Source of the DNA: Hyposmocoma kahamanoa
Taxonomy: Eukaryota > Arthropoda > Insecta > Lepidoptera > Cosmopterigidae
Assembly: GCF_003589595.1 (NCBI RefSeq)
Contig: NW_020653900.1
Span: 6,432,606-6,496,605 of the forward strand
Direction of reading: 5' to 3'
DNA length: 64,000 bases
Shown here: positions 1 to 11,510 of the stretch, piece by piece
Layout: every line of letters begins with the position of its first letter
How positions within the stretch are numbered: the stretch's first letter is position 1
Position numbers and translations under genes: made by a program
The notes under the pieces: model-generated
Told to the model about the DNA's origin: nothing
Databases searched by the model: none
What the model saw: only the letters and a program-made list of their open reading frames with translations

Positions 1-27
1 TTAAGATGTACTAAATCTTTGACGATT

Positions 28-240
28 TCCGCGGTCGAGTGGCTTGCACACCGGTTTTCATGGTGTCGCCATCTCTGAAGCCCCGGGTTCGATCCTCGGC
101 TGGGTCAACGTAGAAAACACTTTTCTATATTGTCTCGGGTTTGGATGTTTGTGGTACAGTCATTGTTTCTGAACAAGTACTTCAGTTACTTACTTTGGGA
201 TCATAGCAACGTATGTGGTGTTGTGTAATGTTTATTATTA
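28..240 (+). mobile_element. SINE-A copy (tRNA-derived SINE)
   Basis: The head has a tRNA-like arrangement, with GCGGTCGAGTGGC as A-box side and GGGTTCGATCC as B-box. A non-tRNA body follows (TTTTCTATATTGTCTCGGGT, then ACTTTGGGATC). A second copy with the same head and body is at 53,978-54,190, which shows this is a dispersed element and not a tRNA gene. Confidence 0.75.
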
Positions 241-2217
241 CTTATAAACGTACTAAATATACATGCTTCAGGCCCCAGCAAATATGCCCTTAGTTTTGTA
301 TGAAGAACATAGTTTTCCTAATACCCTATAGTCATATAGAGTATAGAGCGCTAAATTTGGGCGTTTACGTAATCATAGGTACACTATTATCTGGGTCTGT
401 ATCGCTTCACATATTATGTACATTTTTATGTTAAAGCTGGCAATTCTATAGTATTACGCAAAATATTGCTTATGGTAAAATAGCATGTAAAAGTATTGAG
501 TAAAACCTTTGTCACGTATAGGTAAATTATAGACTACTATAGACACAAAGAAGTAAACAAAAACTTCCATAAACTTTTTCTATCTAAACAGTAACGTGTA
601 GGGCCTAACAACGTACACAATCATAGAAATTGCTCTTCACGTGTAAACTTGACATTTGCATTTCAAAAACATTTCGAGTAATTTACCTCGGTCAACGCTT
701 TTATGGGCTAATGCCGACTATTTGTGTAGAATTTGTAAGTTTTTATTTTTATATACAGAGTGGAATTGTTTCATAATGAAAATGTTTTATGTGATTCACT
801 TGTAATAAGACCTGTCTAGATTTAAACAGTGAAACCAAACTTGAGGATCGTGACTACAGCGTTCCAGAAATAAATAGAACAGTGTTTCTAGTCATGGGAT
901 GGAAACTTCGTAGCGTCAGAAGATAAAGTGATAACTTCGTGTTAATACACGCTGTCTTTTGCAAAATCGTCTCACTTAATTAGTCACGCGTCCTACGTTC
1001 CACGTACGTGTGTCCGTTATGATTTTGGTGAGAAAGATTTTAAAAATGAAAAAAAAAGAACTGTAAATATTAATTTAAAAAATATAATAAATTAAATTTG
1101 TCCTTAATTACAAAAAAAAAAATGAATTGTAACGCAACTGCACATATCGTTTTCGGACGCCACGTTATCAAAATCGTGAAAAAGACTACTTGTTTTGAAT
1201 TACTTCTTGACTCAGCCTGAGATAACAGTATGTATTTTTTTACACTAGGAAAACCAGAATATCACATTCTTAATGCATTGAAATAACAGAATCGAATCAG
1301 CTGTTACAAAATACTTAATCTATCATAAACAGAAAACCACCATTGCCAAGCAACTTATTTATTTGTTGTGAAGCTGCATTTGATATAGACTTACTCGTCA
1401 CGCATTCTAAAAACACCTGGTGTCCCTAATAATTTTGGTACTGTAGCGTCTTCACGCCACACATTATCTCTAACGCACACCTGTATTTTCATTCGCCATT
1501 AAAAGAAATACCAAAGTCGTTAGGGACACCGTGGTTCTTAAGGAATTGTGACGGGTTGATATTGATAGATATCCATGACCCTTGGCTCTCACGGGGGTAG
1601 ACAGGAAATTCTTAATCCTGGACACATCTTCATGTGATAAGCCGAAAAATTTGAGGTATTTTTGTCTATAACTGGAATCTAAATAACGCATTTTTAGGTT
1701 TACGTTTGTTCATAATCGTACCTGACAGCCAAGAGCACGTTTCGAAGCTTTCGACTATGTTTGGATCGTTCTTGAATTTAAGTCTTACGCATCAAACTTG
1801 ACGTGCCCTCCTGACCTTGTACATGCTCACCTAGAAGATACTTTTACGCTCTGATCGTAAAAATATCTAGGTGTAATAATTACTGACGCATGACTGCCAA
1901 TAAAACTGAATCCGCTAACCCTACGTTCATGACGTTTACCTTTAACTTTAACCACAGTGCTGTACTGAATGCTTGTCAAGCTACGCTAGCTGGCTCGTCG
2001 ACTATCATTTGCCAACTATGCCACTGTCACTGCCGCCAGCATTGCTCACATATTTCATTACTTACTTAGTTGCTCACAACACTTTAATCTGTCATTTACT
2101 TATACAAGTATGGGATTATTTGAAATAATAGGAACGAAAAATTGTGTTTACGAATACGTGTATGTTGATGTTTTAAAACTGATTTATAATCGCCAGAATG
2201 TCAAATAAGTTATAATA
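241..2217. other. Unassigned AT-rich sequence
   Basis: No coding exon, RNA gene or recognisable repeat was seen. It would lie in the last intron of the leftmost Osiris gene if that gene's final exon is beyond the left edge. I looked here on the minus strand for a downstream Osiris exon (a second hydrophobic stretch ending in lysines) and found none. Confidence 0.5.
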
Positions 2218-2525
2218 AAAAAGGAGAAGGTCCTCAATTCGACTGCTTTTTTATTTGTATGTATGTTACGCGATAATTCTTATTAACATATTAACTTATC
2301 GCATTTGTGAACCGAGTTTGATGATTCTTTTAAAGAGGGTACCTCAGTAGTATTCCCAAATGGGAATACTACTGAGGTACCCTCTTTAAAAGAATTTTAA
2401 ATAAATTTGAAGAAAATATTCCACGTTTAACGGTGGCAAACTAGGGAATGAATCAGGGTTAACGGATTTTCCCGTGATCGATTTCAATAAAACTTGGCAA
2501 ATAGATGTAATTCCACGAACTTTTG
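2218..2525 (+). repeat. Repeat D, copy 1 (with internal snap-back)
   Basis: It starts with AAGGAGAAGGTCCTCAATTCG and continues with TATGTTACGCGAT, AACCGAGTTTGATGATTC, TTTGAAGAAAATATTCCAC, a GGTGGCAAACTAGGG block and CAATAAAACTTGGCAAATAG. The same ordered blocks occur in seven other places in the window. It differs from them by a perfect inverted duplication at 2324-2395. The family has no coding capacity that I can see. Confidence 0.75.
2324..2395. repeat. Perfect 35-bp inverted repeat with 2-nt spacer
   Basis: The left arm 2324-2358 and right arm 2361-2395 are exact reverse complements, separated only by AA. The arm sequence is part of repeat D (the GGTACCTCAGTAGT block), and the second arm sits where other copies run straight on to TTTAAATTTGAAG. 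This is what a fold-back template switch during replication would leave. It would form a very stable hairpin. Confidence 0.9.
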
Positions 2526-4662
2526 AGGTCGGTTGTTTAGTACTCTGTACTGAGTTTGTTCTTTAATTTCTACGAGTATTGTTGGAAAATGTTGAATTAA
2601 TAAATAGGTGGATTCAGGCGTTGCTTTCCATTCATGAAACGGAAGTAAATTAATTTGCTATTCCGCGAACCCAGTAAAGGATGAATCCTGTGAAATAGTA
2701 GCGCTTATTTTAAATATTTTATCAACTTTATGCGGAGGGACGGTGGTAAAATTAAATGCATGATAAAATTTAACCTTCACTGGGTTATTGATACAAAAAT
2801 TGGAAATTAAATTTAAATCCCATTAAAATGTACAGAACATCGCAATGGTTGCACGACTCAGCAGTTATAGAGTTTACGTTTTAATATTTTACAATATAAT
2901 ACACAATCTGCATAATTATAAGTATTGATTTGTAGGTAAAGATGTTAAACTATATAAGTGGTACTAAACTTTCGCTTCACTCTTTTTTACCCAACATGAA
3001 ATAAGCAGATTGTTAACGTACCTATTTCAAATTTCTATACATCATTTATCAGTCTGTCAAAGCCCTTTATTGTCATTCGCAAGAAGAAAGTTGCTCAAGA
3101 GCTTATCGGTAAATTCATTTGTTATTTTTAAAATAAGGGTCAAGAGGTTTCGGAGTATTGTTGAGATTAAAAGTAGATAGAAGAACTCTTTAAGAGGGTT
3201 AAAGTATGTACAAACAAAACCATTTTTAACCAGCAAATTTTAAACACTATGCGTGTAGTGTTAATGTACAATTTTGACAGAGATTTTTGACACCTTGTGT
3301 GTTTTTAGGTGTGGCACACAGTAGGTACATATTATTGAATGTCCCAATAATATGCACTCGTCTTATTTAAATAACATTCAATATAAATTGTTTTAAGAAG
3401 AGTGAAAATAATAGACCCTATGTGACAAATAAATTATATTTTAAGTGTTTAAAATCTGAAATATTATTGCCACATATCAGCATATTTAGCATGAATACAT
3501 CTAAGTTGCAAGTGTGACGGTAATGATTTTCTTTAGTTTCACACTATGTAATGTTGTAAATCATTCATTTTGATGACATCAGAGTAACCTCTAATGTGTT
3601 GGGAGAAACGATGTATGATAAATAACTCTATATATCAATCGAAAAGCAAGAAATACCTACTCCAAGAGAAATGTCCATAACAGCAAGACAACAATAAAAT
3701 TTCCAGAAACTCAGTAGTAATGCGCCTGTTAATCTGCTCTAAATGGTATATTTCGATAAGAAGAAAGTTTATTTACACCACCATAAATTTATTTTTCATC
3801 AAGATTGAGAGAAAACTAAGGGCTAATTTCTCTTGGCACGTACCAAATGTAGTTCAAACTATCTATGTACAAAATCAAAATAGTACATTCCCACAAGATG
3901 CTTAGATGTTCGTACTCGTCGCTAACTTAATGACGTCATTCCCACGGTCTTTGTGTCTCTAACAATAAATCAAGGTTGCGGGAAAGTGCACCAATAAAAT
4001 TAACGACAATTGGGTTTTTATAATTACCATCTTTCTCTCAATTTAGTATTGTCTTAAGTTTAGTTAAAAACATGATTACTTAGCGATTTTTTACATTGAA
4101 CATGTTTTAAGGTTACAAGATTAGTCATGGGAACCCAGGCATCAAGTAATCTCGTGAAAGCCACGGCAATGATAGTTTTCGTGGTAAACGTCTATTATGT
4201 GTCACTTTTGTTCTTAAATTATGTCTATGATGATAAAGCAACATTTTTTTTTGTTTCCTGTGCTATTACGCGGTTGCGTATTGTTCTTTTTTATTTTGGA
4301 GTCATTGGAACTTCAATCTCATACGTAAACAAAGGTTGTGAGTTGTTAAACTGTTTGAACTTTTTGTTACCCTTCCAAAAGTTATAAAATATTGTTATGA
4401 AGATTGTAATAATTTATTTCTTGAAAGTGTTAAATTACCAGTTAAGCATCACAATTCTGAAACTTCTACTTAAATTTGAATTTGATGGTAGCGTCTATTT
4501 ATTATTCGTTGTGGTCTGATCCAATTGAATTCGCAAACATATATAATAAGATAAGTTCTAATGTTTCATTTAACTATAACATCGGTTAACAAGGTACAAA
4601 ACGATAATGAGGAAGGCATGGTAAGAAAAAACATTACCAGGTAAAGAAATAATCTTTCATAC
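2526..4662. other. Unassigned AT-rich sequence
   Basis: Nothing coding was recognised. A small imperfect hairpin lies near 3325-3355 (CATATTATTG / CAATAATATG). The 61-codon and 86-codon reading frames at 3720 and 4127 have no family resemblance and no splice or promoter context. Confidence 0.45.
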
Positions 4663-4790
4663 CTTTGCAGTGATGAGAGCTTTTCCAGCAAGGACGAAGA
4701 GACCAGCGATTGCGAGAGGGATCATTGCAGCCATCTTCATTGCAGCTCCCATCATCATCATTCCCATCATTTTTTTCATTTTGCCTCGTC
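4663..4790 (-). CDS. Osiris family protein (possibly Osi9-like), exon 2
   Basis: This exon encodes the hydrophobic segment of the Osiris gene whose first exon is at 13,566-13,977. It is 128 nt long, bounded by an acceptor (TTTTTCAG|GA) and a donor (AAG|GTATGA). It enters in phase 1, completing the glycine of the exon-1 end GVEE-G, and leaves in phase 0. It encodes RGKMKK, a methionine-rich run (MMGMMMM), an alternating Ala/Met stretch and a membrane-like segment PLAIAGLFVLAGKAL, ending in ITAK. In Osiris proteins a second hydrophobic part (compare KIALLLSAIIGLKKL in the gene at 46,814) and a C-terminal tail normally follow. They are not found to the left, so the gene is probably cut by the window edge. 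The methionine-rich RGKMKK segment recalls Osi9, but this is from memory and tentative. Confidence 0.85.
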
Positions 4791-4839
4791 CTGAAAAATT
4801 GCAGCATATAAAGTTAAAAGTTAAAAATTATTAAATATT

Positions 4840-5105
4840 TTTAACCAACTTCAAAAAAGGAGGAGGTATTAAATTCGACTGTATTTTTGTATATATGTTA
4901 CGCGATTACTTCGGCATTTGTGAACCGATTTTGTGATTCTTTTTTTGTTGTACTTCAATATTGGTTCCATTTACATTTGAAAAAATATTCCACCTCTAAA
5001 GTTGGCAAATAAGGGGATGAACCCGATTTCGCGCACTTTCCGGAAACCGATTTCAATAAAACTTGAAAAATACATGTAATTTCACAAGTTTTCAATGATT
5101 CATAT
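4840..5105 (+). repeat. Repeat D, copy 2
   Basis: It shows the D blocks in order: AAAAAAGGAGGAGGTATTAA, ATGTTACGCGATTAC, TTTGTGAACCGATTTTG, AAATATTCCACCTCTAA, GGGGATGAACCCG and CAATAAAACTTG. It starts only about 50 bp from the splice acceptor of Osiris exon 2, so it sits at or near that intron's branch-point region. Confidence 0.75.
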
Positions 5106-5827
5106 TTCAAAAAAGTTATAATTGTTCATGAAGTAATTAATTTTACTAATCCATAATTTGAAATATTGTTCATTTTTCCGTATAATTAATTCTACAGTAA
5201 CAAGTTATGAAAGTAGTTATAATAAAAAATATGCAAAAAATAATATAATTATGATTTAGAATTTTAACTAACTAATAAATAATATTTTATTAATGTTCAT
5301 AACATTCCACTGATTCTGCAGACGCCTTTTAAAATATTATTGCTGCCAATTAAAAAAAAACAAATGCCCATTCATTGGAAAAAATCCGTGCGTATGAACA
5401 GGAAACAAAAGAATTCTTTACAAATTCATACTGTGAATTACAAGCTAGCTCATATTACAAATTGAGGAACTGCAATTTGTTCAAAGGCAATCATCAGTTT
5501 TCTTTGTCCACTCATTCGTAAAAGGTAATCATTGCCTTACCACTTACTAATATTACCTAATGATACACGGTAACATTTCTTTTTTCTTACGTTACTACAC
5601 GTTTGCTCGCGTGTTTGGTACTATATCCTGAATCTTGGGTTTTGTTGAGGGAAAACAGGAAGAAGGAAAATTTATGTAACAACATTGAAATGACACGTAC
5701 GTTTAAGAGAGGTATGCAACATTGACTATTATTCAAGTCACTGAGGTGCTGCGTAGCGTCAACTGCTGAGTGAGGACATATTTGTACCACTCGCGATTAC
5801 CATGTGGTAGTGTCAGTGTCAGTTCTT

Positions 5828-6140
5828 TTTAACCGACTTTTAAAAAAAGAGGAGGTTCTCAATTCCCTGTATTCTATTGTGTGTGTACGCTATGCGTTTA
5901 TTCCGACGTCAATTTGTAAATCGATTTCGTTGTTTTTTTCTTTTTGTTGGAAAAGGGGTACGTCAATGTTGCTCCCATTCAAATTTGAAGAAAATATTCC
6001 ACCTATAAGGGTGGCAAATTAGGGGATGAATCCGGTTTATTAAATTTCATACATTTTCCGATAACCGATTTCAACAAAATTTGGCAAATAGGTAGAAGAT
6101 CCCACAAACTTTGAATGTAATTTTTTTTATAAAGTTATAA
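5828..6140 (+). repeat. Repeat D, copy 3
   Basis: It begins AACCGACTTTTAAAAAAAGA and includes GAGGAGGTTCTCAATTCC, GGAAAAGGGGTACGTCAATG, AAATATTCCACCTATAAGGG and ATTTCAACAAAATTTGGCAA. It ends near the poly-T and TATAAAGTTATAATTAT tail shared with other copies. Confidence 0.75.
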
Positions 6141-6234
6141 TTATGTAATCCAAGTATAATGAAGTACAAACTATCTATAATTATGCTTTTCTATTTATTG
6201 CCTCGTTCAATATTGAGATCGATTTTCAAATCAG

Positions 6235-6545
6235 TATTTATTTTCGGGTTCTTAGGTATTCGCGATTGTTATAAATTGAAACTATTCCATTTTCGGATCC
6301 ATATTGTATTAAATTGGTTTTTTCAAACAAACCAACGTTTTAGGCCCAGTTCAAGTCCCAAAACTAAAGTAATTTAAAACTAGTGATTAAAATGGTAAAG
6401 TCATCAACCAGTTACGTTTAATATTATTGCAAATCAACCTGTTTTGCACTTTCATTACAGCCGTGAACATGGGACTTGTAACGAGCCCGAAACGGCGTTG
6501 GTTAGTTTTATAAAACAAATAACGTATTTAGATCTGAAAAAAAGG
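6235..6545. repeat. Fold-back element E, copy 1
   Basis: The left part reads GTTCTTAGGTATTCGCGATT, then TTTTCGGATC, CAAACAAACCAACG and a block ending near TCAAGTCCCA. The right part carries the same blocks inverted: CATGGGACTTGTAACGAGCC, then GAAACGGCGTTGGTTAGTTT, CAAATAACG and GATCTGAAAAAA. An AT-rich core separates the two arms. Confidence 0.6.
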
Positions 6546-6620
6546 AATAATTCCTGTATCTATTTTGTTGAGCGGTGTATAATGACTGATTTTTCTTTTT
6601 TCTTTCTTTCCAACTGAAGT

Positions 6621-6642
6621 TTATCTATCTATCTATCTATCC
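6621..6642 (+). repeat. (ATCT)n microsatellite
   Basis: About five tandem ATCT units, TTATCTATCTATCTATCTAT followed by CC. Confidence 0.9.
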
Positions 6643-7510
6643 ATAGAAATGAGAAAATGCGATCAGAAAGTTAATTTTCAATTTAAGTTAAGTTTTATTT
6701 CTCAATTCTATCATTTTCGAGTTACGACTATACTTGGTTTCATATGCGAAATAGAGAACTATGTATATACTTGCTAATTATTTTAAAATTTCTAATCTTT
6801 TTTGGAATCTATTTCTATAATTTTTCCACATTATTAAGTCCTTTTTTGAAATAATGATCTGCTAACGATCGCATAACTCAAGTTACATGTACAAACATGA
6901 TTATTCTGCAGTTTTACGGAAGCGTCAATAAACGATAGTCTGAAATTAGAAATTCAAAGATCATTATAAAGAATTACTTCTGACTTTACTTTTCCTTTCA
7001 AAGCAATTTCAAATCGGTAATCTCACATTTCAGTAATTTCTTGAGCAGAAAAAATTGTTTTCAATAGGTAGCCCTTTGTGGCATATTGTTTATTCTCGAT
7101 GTCTGTAAATACAGTCTCTGTTTAATTTTATTTTATATTCTTTGAAATTAAAAACGACGATAAAGCAATTCAATAACTCAAAATAGTACAAAGATTACAC
7201 TACCTAACAAATTTTCAAAAAGGTTCTGTATATGGTTTGTATTAATTTAGCAGCAAGTATGTAGTAAAGAGTAACTATACCTCTGCGACTTTGCTTTTGT
7301 GGCTGTCACTGCATAGCTTCCTTGTTTTTTCTTATATATCTCCACACTATGGAAACTCTGTGTCGCCATTTGTGATTTTAATAGAATAACAAATATTGTC
7401 ATGGTTTCAATATAATCTCAGTGGAGTAGCTAAGGACAGTGACCAGTGCTTTGAAGAAAATTAGCAGAATTAGGGCCCAGGTGGTCTCACTTGGTCCATC
7501 AGTACTACAA

Positions 7511-7670
7511 TAAAAAAGTTGGTTTTTGAATTTTCATTGTCTAAAATAATAACAACGCATACACTCATAGCCCCGCATTAGGGAAACCTTGTATCGCGGG
7601 TGCCATAGACACATACATAGACAGCCACAAACCACGAGAGAAATAAACGTGGGTTATTCAAATATTTTCG
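7511..7670 (-). mobile_element. SINE-B fragment, tRNA head missing
   Basis: In minus orientation it has the SINE-B body: the complement of AGCCCCGCATTAGGGAAACC, then ATCGCGGGTGCCAT and GAGAGAAATAAACG. It stops before the tRNA-like head. Its far end carries AAAAAAGTTGGTTTTTGAAT followed by TTTTCATTGTCTAA. The copy at 39,090-39,292 has the same far-end block, so the block is part of the element and not flanking DNA. Confidence 0.7.
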
Positions 7671-9731
7671 AGCTTTTTTTAAATAGTTGTATTTACATAA
7701 TCTCGCAAATAAGCACATTTCTACGTACTTTGTCATTAATTTGTAGAATGTTGGTTGAAATATGCTAATGAATTGAAATATAATGTTACCTTTTTGTTTT
7801 TAAATAAAGATATACAAGAAAATTTGTAATTTCCTTAACGATACGCGAATTTCAACTTTTCACTGTCCTGACTACAAAAACAACGTGAAAAGTTATTTCA
7901 TATTTTTATGTTACAATCATTAAGAACCTATTGGAAAATGATATTGATATCCCAGAAACAAAAATCGTGTTACATGGTGTTATTTAAGAATTTATTGACT
8001 GTTTTTCGACTTACAGTCGAGCCATTATGGGGGCATATTTCCAACTCACGTTTTATTTATAATCTCATGAAATTATAACAAAAGATTACGCAAATCAGAA
8101 GTCAATACATCTTTTGTTGAATTATAAGAATAGATTCCAGAAAAATAGTAACGAAAACGAACTTTCTCTGAGTTTTGCGTGATGAGCAAATGACTGCTTT
8201 CTGTTGTTGTTTCTTCTTCAAACATCAAAGTGTACTATTCAATATATTTTATATAATTAAGATAACACGTTGAAAGTGTTTTCTTTTCTTACGTATTTAA
8301 AATCAAAATGATTCTAAAGTGAAAAGGTTTTTAATCTCCTTCCTTCATGACTTTAGAGTTATTCTTTTAAAAGTTCAAAATAAACTATATTTGCGGCAGT
8401 TAAGTGTTAAACGACATTAGAAACTAAAACTATACTATAGTCATTATAAAGTACATACTTTATTTTTATAGAATAAGTTTTAGTATTTAATTATACAAAG
8501 AAAATTACAATTACTTTAATTTTAAATTTTCCCACGCAAACCATTAAAAATAAAAAACTAGATTTTCAGTTTCCATTTATCTGTTCTTTATTTAAATTAA
8601 AAGGTAAAAGTTACGTGACTATTACTTTTAATGGGACTTAATTATTTGTGTAATACATTTTTCATACAAAAGACGCCATTTGAATTTGCGAAAAAACTTT
8701 CTTCGCTAATGATGTGTAGAGGTTGTTATAAGTTCGTAATAGAACCTGTAATGTACGTGTGAAGGTCTATGGGAAAGATTGTGACAGTCATACGCATACA
8801 TACTATCATACATGTTTCTATTCTATAATATATTAACTATGAACATATACCAGCTGCTCTCCCTGGTAAATCTCTTTCACTTTCTTTACTCGCTTGATAG
8901 GCAAAATATAGACAAGTAGTTATATAAGTGCAAATACTAGACTAGAACGGATATCTTATTTGTCAAATTAATCGTCCTCGAATATATAATACTTTACGAC
9001 CTTTAAAGTCTTATCTACCCTGACGTTAAATCTAATGAGTTGGTCTAGAAATCCGTGCTGTTCTTGCCACTAGCCTTAACTTTGAACAAAAAAAAGAACT
9101 TTCTTCTTTTAAAATGTTATTGTCTTTGGTCATTTTAAAAATAATCTGGCGTGTATTTTAAAAACAAGCTGGAAAGTTTTATGTTTATAATTAATGAAAA
9201 ACGCCTAGAACTGGTGAATCATAAAGGTGTCATATTTCATCATGATAATGGAAACCACGGACATCTTTACAAAAAGGTAATAGTTTTAGTTAGGTTAGGA
9301 TGTGTGTTAACCTCGTCCACTGTATTCACCCGACATATCCTCTCCGGTTTCATTTGTTTCAGTCTTTACAAAATTCTTTGAATGGACACGACATTGGTAA
9401 AGACCATCAATGACACTTAGCGCTGAATTTTACAAGTAAAAGCAGGAAATGATTATTTTTGTCAACGTTTTTCATTTATACTTCTATATCGCGTGGTCGT
9501 TTTTGACAACCCAATGTATCTTTTTGTGATGTAAATGTGAATTGCTTTCAACACGAGCGTATTTGTGTATGTGTTTGATAACTTTTTGTGTGTTCTTAAT
9601 CATCAAGGGTTACATGATAGTAAATAATAAGAAAAGAACAGTAGCGAGGGCAGTGTGCCTCCATAATCCACTGTAGATGAGTCATAGACCCATTTCCCAT
9701 GTGTGTCTATTCTTAACTTGTATTTTCTTTT
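7671..9731. other. Unassigned intronic sequence
   Basis: AT-rich, with no family or structure recognised. A 76-codon open frame at 9151 has no support. Confidence 0.4.
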
Positions 9732-10147
9732 TCTTGTATTGTACTGCATGTGAAATAAACTAATTTAGATAATTTTTTTTTTATGAGCTTATCAAGTTAT
9801 TCCTAGTTTAAACCGACTTTAAAAAAGGAGGAGGTTCTCAATTCGACTTTATTTTTTTATTTTGTAGATATACATAGATTATATATGATTTTTTTAATTG
9901 GACAATGGGTAACTCATGTGTTCAAATCAGTGGTTCAAATTTAAAGAAAATTATATCCCTGTGGCAAATTTGGGGATAAATCCATTTCATTGGTTTTCAC
10001 CCACTTTCCGTTAACCGTTTTCAACAAAATTTGGCAACAAATTTCTTTATATAAAAAGTTTTAATTATCTTCTATCGTATTGCACGTGAAATAAACTAAT
10101 TTTGATATTTGTTTTTTAATGAGCATAGAAAGTTAGTCCTATTTTTT
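9732..10147 (+). repeat. Repeat D copy 4 flanked by a 78-bp direct duplication
   Basis: The D copy (about 9808-10,068, head AAAAAAGGAGGAGGTTCTCA) lies between two diverged direct repeats at 9732-9809 and 10,069-10,147. Both contain TGAAATAAACTAATTT, a T-rich run, ATGAGC and AGTTATTCCTA / AGTTAGTCCTA. The duplication is far longer than a normal target-site duplication. Confidence 0.65.
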
Positions 10148-10264
10148 CCGTAGCAGAAAGACGAGAAAGAATTGGCGATTTCTGTGTACTATATATACAT
10201 ATAAGTGAATAATGTCTTCTTAAATTATCTTTTTAATTGACCAATGAAAGATTATTATTAGTAA

Positions 10265-10415
10265 CAATAATAGTAATGTACCAGACACCCGGTTTCAAAT
10301 CACGGCATTTCCTGTACTACGAGTACCAGAGCAGCGGAATTTAGAAAAGTTCATTTGCCAAATTGACCCTACCGGAAATCGAACCCGAGATTTCCTCATC
10401 CAGCGCTCACATCTT
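10265..10415 (-). mobile_element. SINE-F fragment
   Basis: In minus orientation it has a B-box-like CGGAAATCGAACCCGAG complement, AAAGTTCATTTGCCAAATTG and GAGTACCAGAGCAGCGGAAT. This series of blocks recurs at 15,010, 35,483, 50,715 and 51,945. Confidence 0.6.
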
Positions 10416-11357
10416 ATTATAAAATTTTCAAACAACGAAAGTTAATGTCAAACAGCGTCCTGTGTTATCTCAAAGTGACTTTCCCTAACTCTTTAAAAGT
10501 CATCATGAAATAACGTTCTATGTTATAAACAACTCAATAAAAAGCGTTGCAAGATAAAAATCACCGTATCTAACGGATAATACGATTTTTACCCTTGAGG
10601 TTTCACTGATCATTACGTTTGATGTGAACTATTATACCAATGGATAAAAACATCAATGGAACGAGCTTGCGTGATTTTTTGCTATTGATGATTACCGATG
10701 AAAGTTTTTAGAAAATTAAAAGTGACGATCCATAGGTATCACAACACTAATAGTAATAACGGTTTATTTTCTCAACACAAAGATATACACTAATATTGAA
10801 AAAATAATAATTAAAAATTACTATATTATATATATATAGGTATATAAATATAACTATATTGTTGAATCTCTTGAGAGAGATTGGAGACCATACTAGGCAA
10901 CTAAACCTGTGTTACAGCTCACCAGCCCCCAATAATTATTTAGCGCGATAGCAATTGGCAACATTTTAGTTTTGGTTTTTTCTTTGACAATTTAGCGCGA
11001 TTGCATATGTGCGCAACATATCACTTTAGCAAGGATTCGTTTGTGGTTTTGGTTTAGTTTTGGTTTTACCGTTGACAATTAGCGCGATAGGCACTCTCAG
11101 AGTAGTCTTAAATAGCCAATAATCATAAAAGAAAAAACCTATATACTGTTGAGCAATAAAAATTGTAAATAATATCTAATAATGCTAAAAATACGTTTTA
11201 ATGTGCGTAAGCTTGAAGTACTGTATAATGTTAAGGAAGTTATGCAAGCCGAAGCAACTGAAAATAAAATCTATCATAAAGATTTAGATCTAATTTTGAA
11301 GACGATTAAACCAAAGCAGCAATGATGTGAGCATTTTTGCTTTACGCTTTTGAAGGA

Positions 11358-11475
11358 TAAGGATGCTGATGAAATTGCAGACATATAGAACTTGTCAACT
11401 TATGTTTCAATGGCACTGCAACTGCCATAGACAGGCGTGTCGCTTAACACCAGGCACACGACTTTTTCGTGTCGT
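11358..11475 (-). repeat. Repeat C fragment (left half)
   Basis: In minus orientation: AACTTGTCAACTTATGTTTC, AATGGCACTGCAACTG, GACAGGCGTGTCGCTTA and GGCACACGACTTTTTCGTG. It lacks the middle and the right half of the family, and a CA microsatellite follows. Confidence 0.65.
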
Positions 11476-11477
11476 CA

Positions 11478-11510
11478 CATACACACACACACACGCACAA
11501 ACACACACAA
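11478..11510 (+). repeat. (CA)n microsatellite
   Basis: Interrupted ACACAC run directly next to a repeat C fragment. Confidence 0.85.

Noticed and set aside
31..105. tRNA gene at the left edge
   Set aside because: Although A- and B-box-like sequences are present, the outer stems do not pair. The same head with the same non-tRNA body recurs at 53,978, so it is a SINE.
4127..4387. 86-codon hydrophobic frame on the plus strand
   Set aside because: No signal-peptide logic, homology, promoter or polyadenylation context was seen. Hydrophobic chance frames are frequent in AT-rich DNA.
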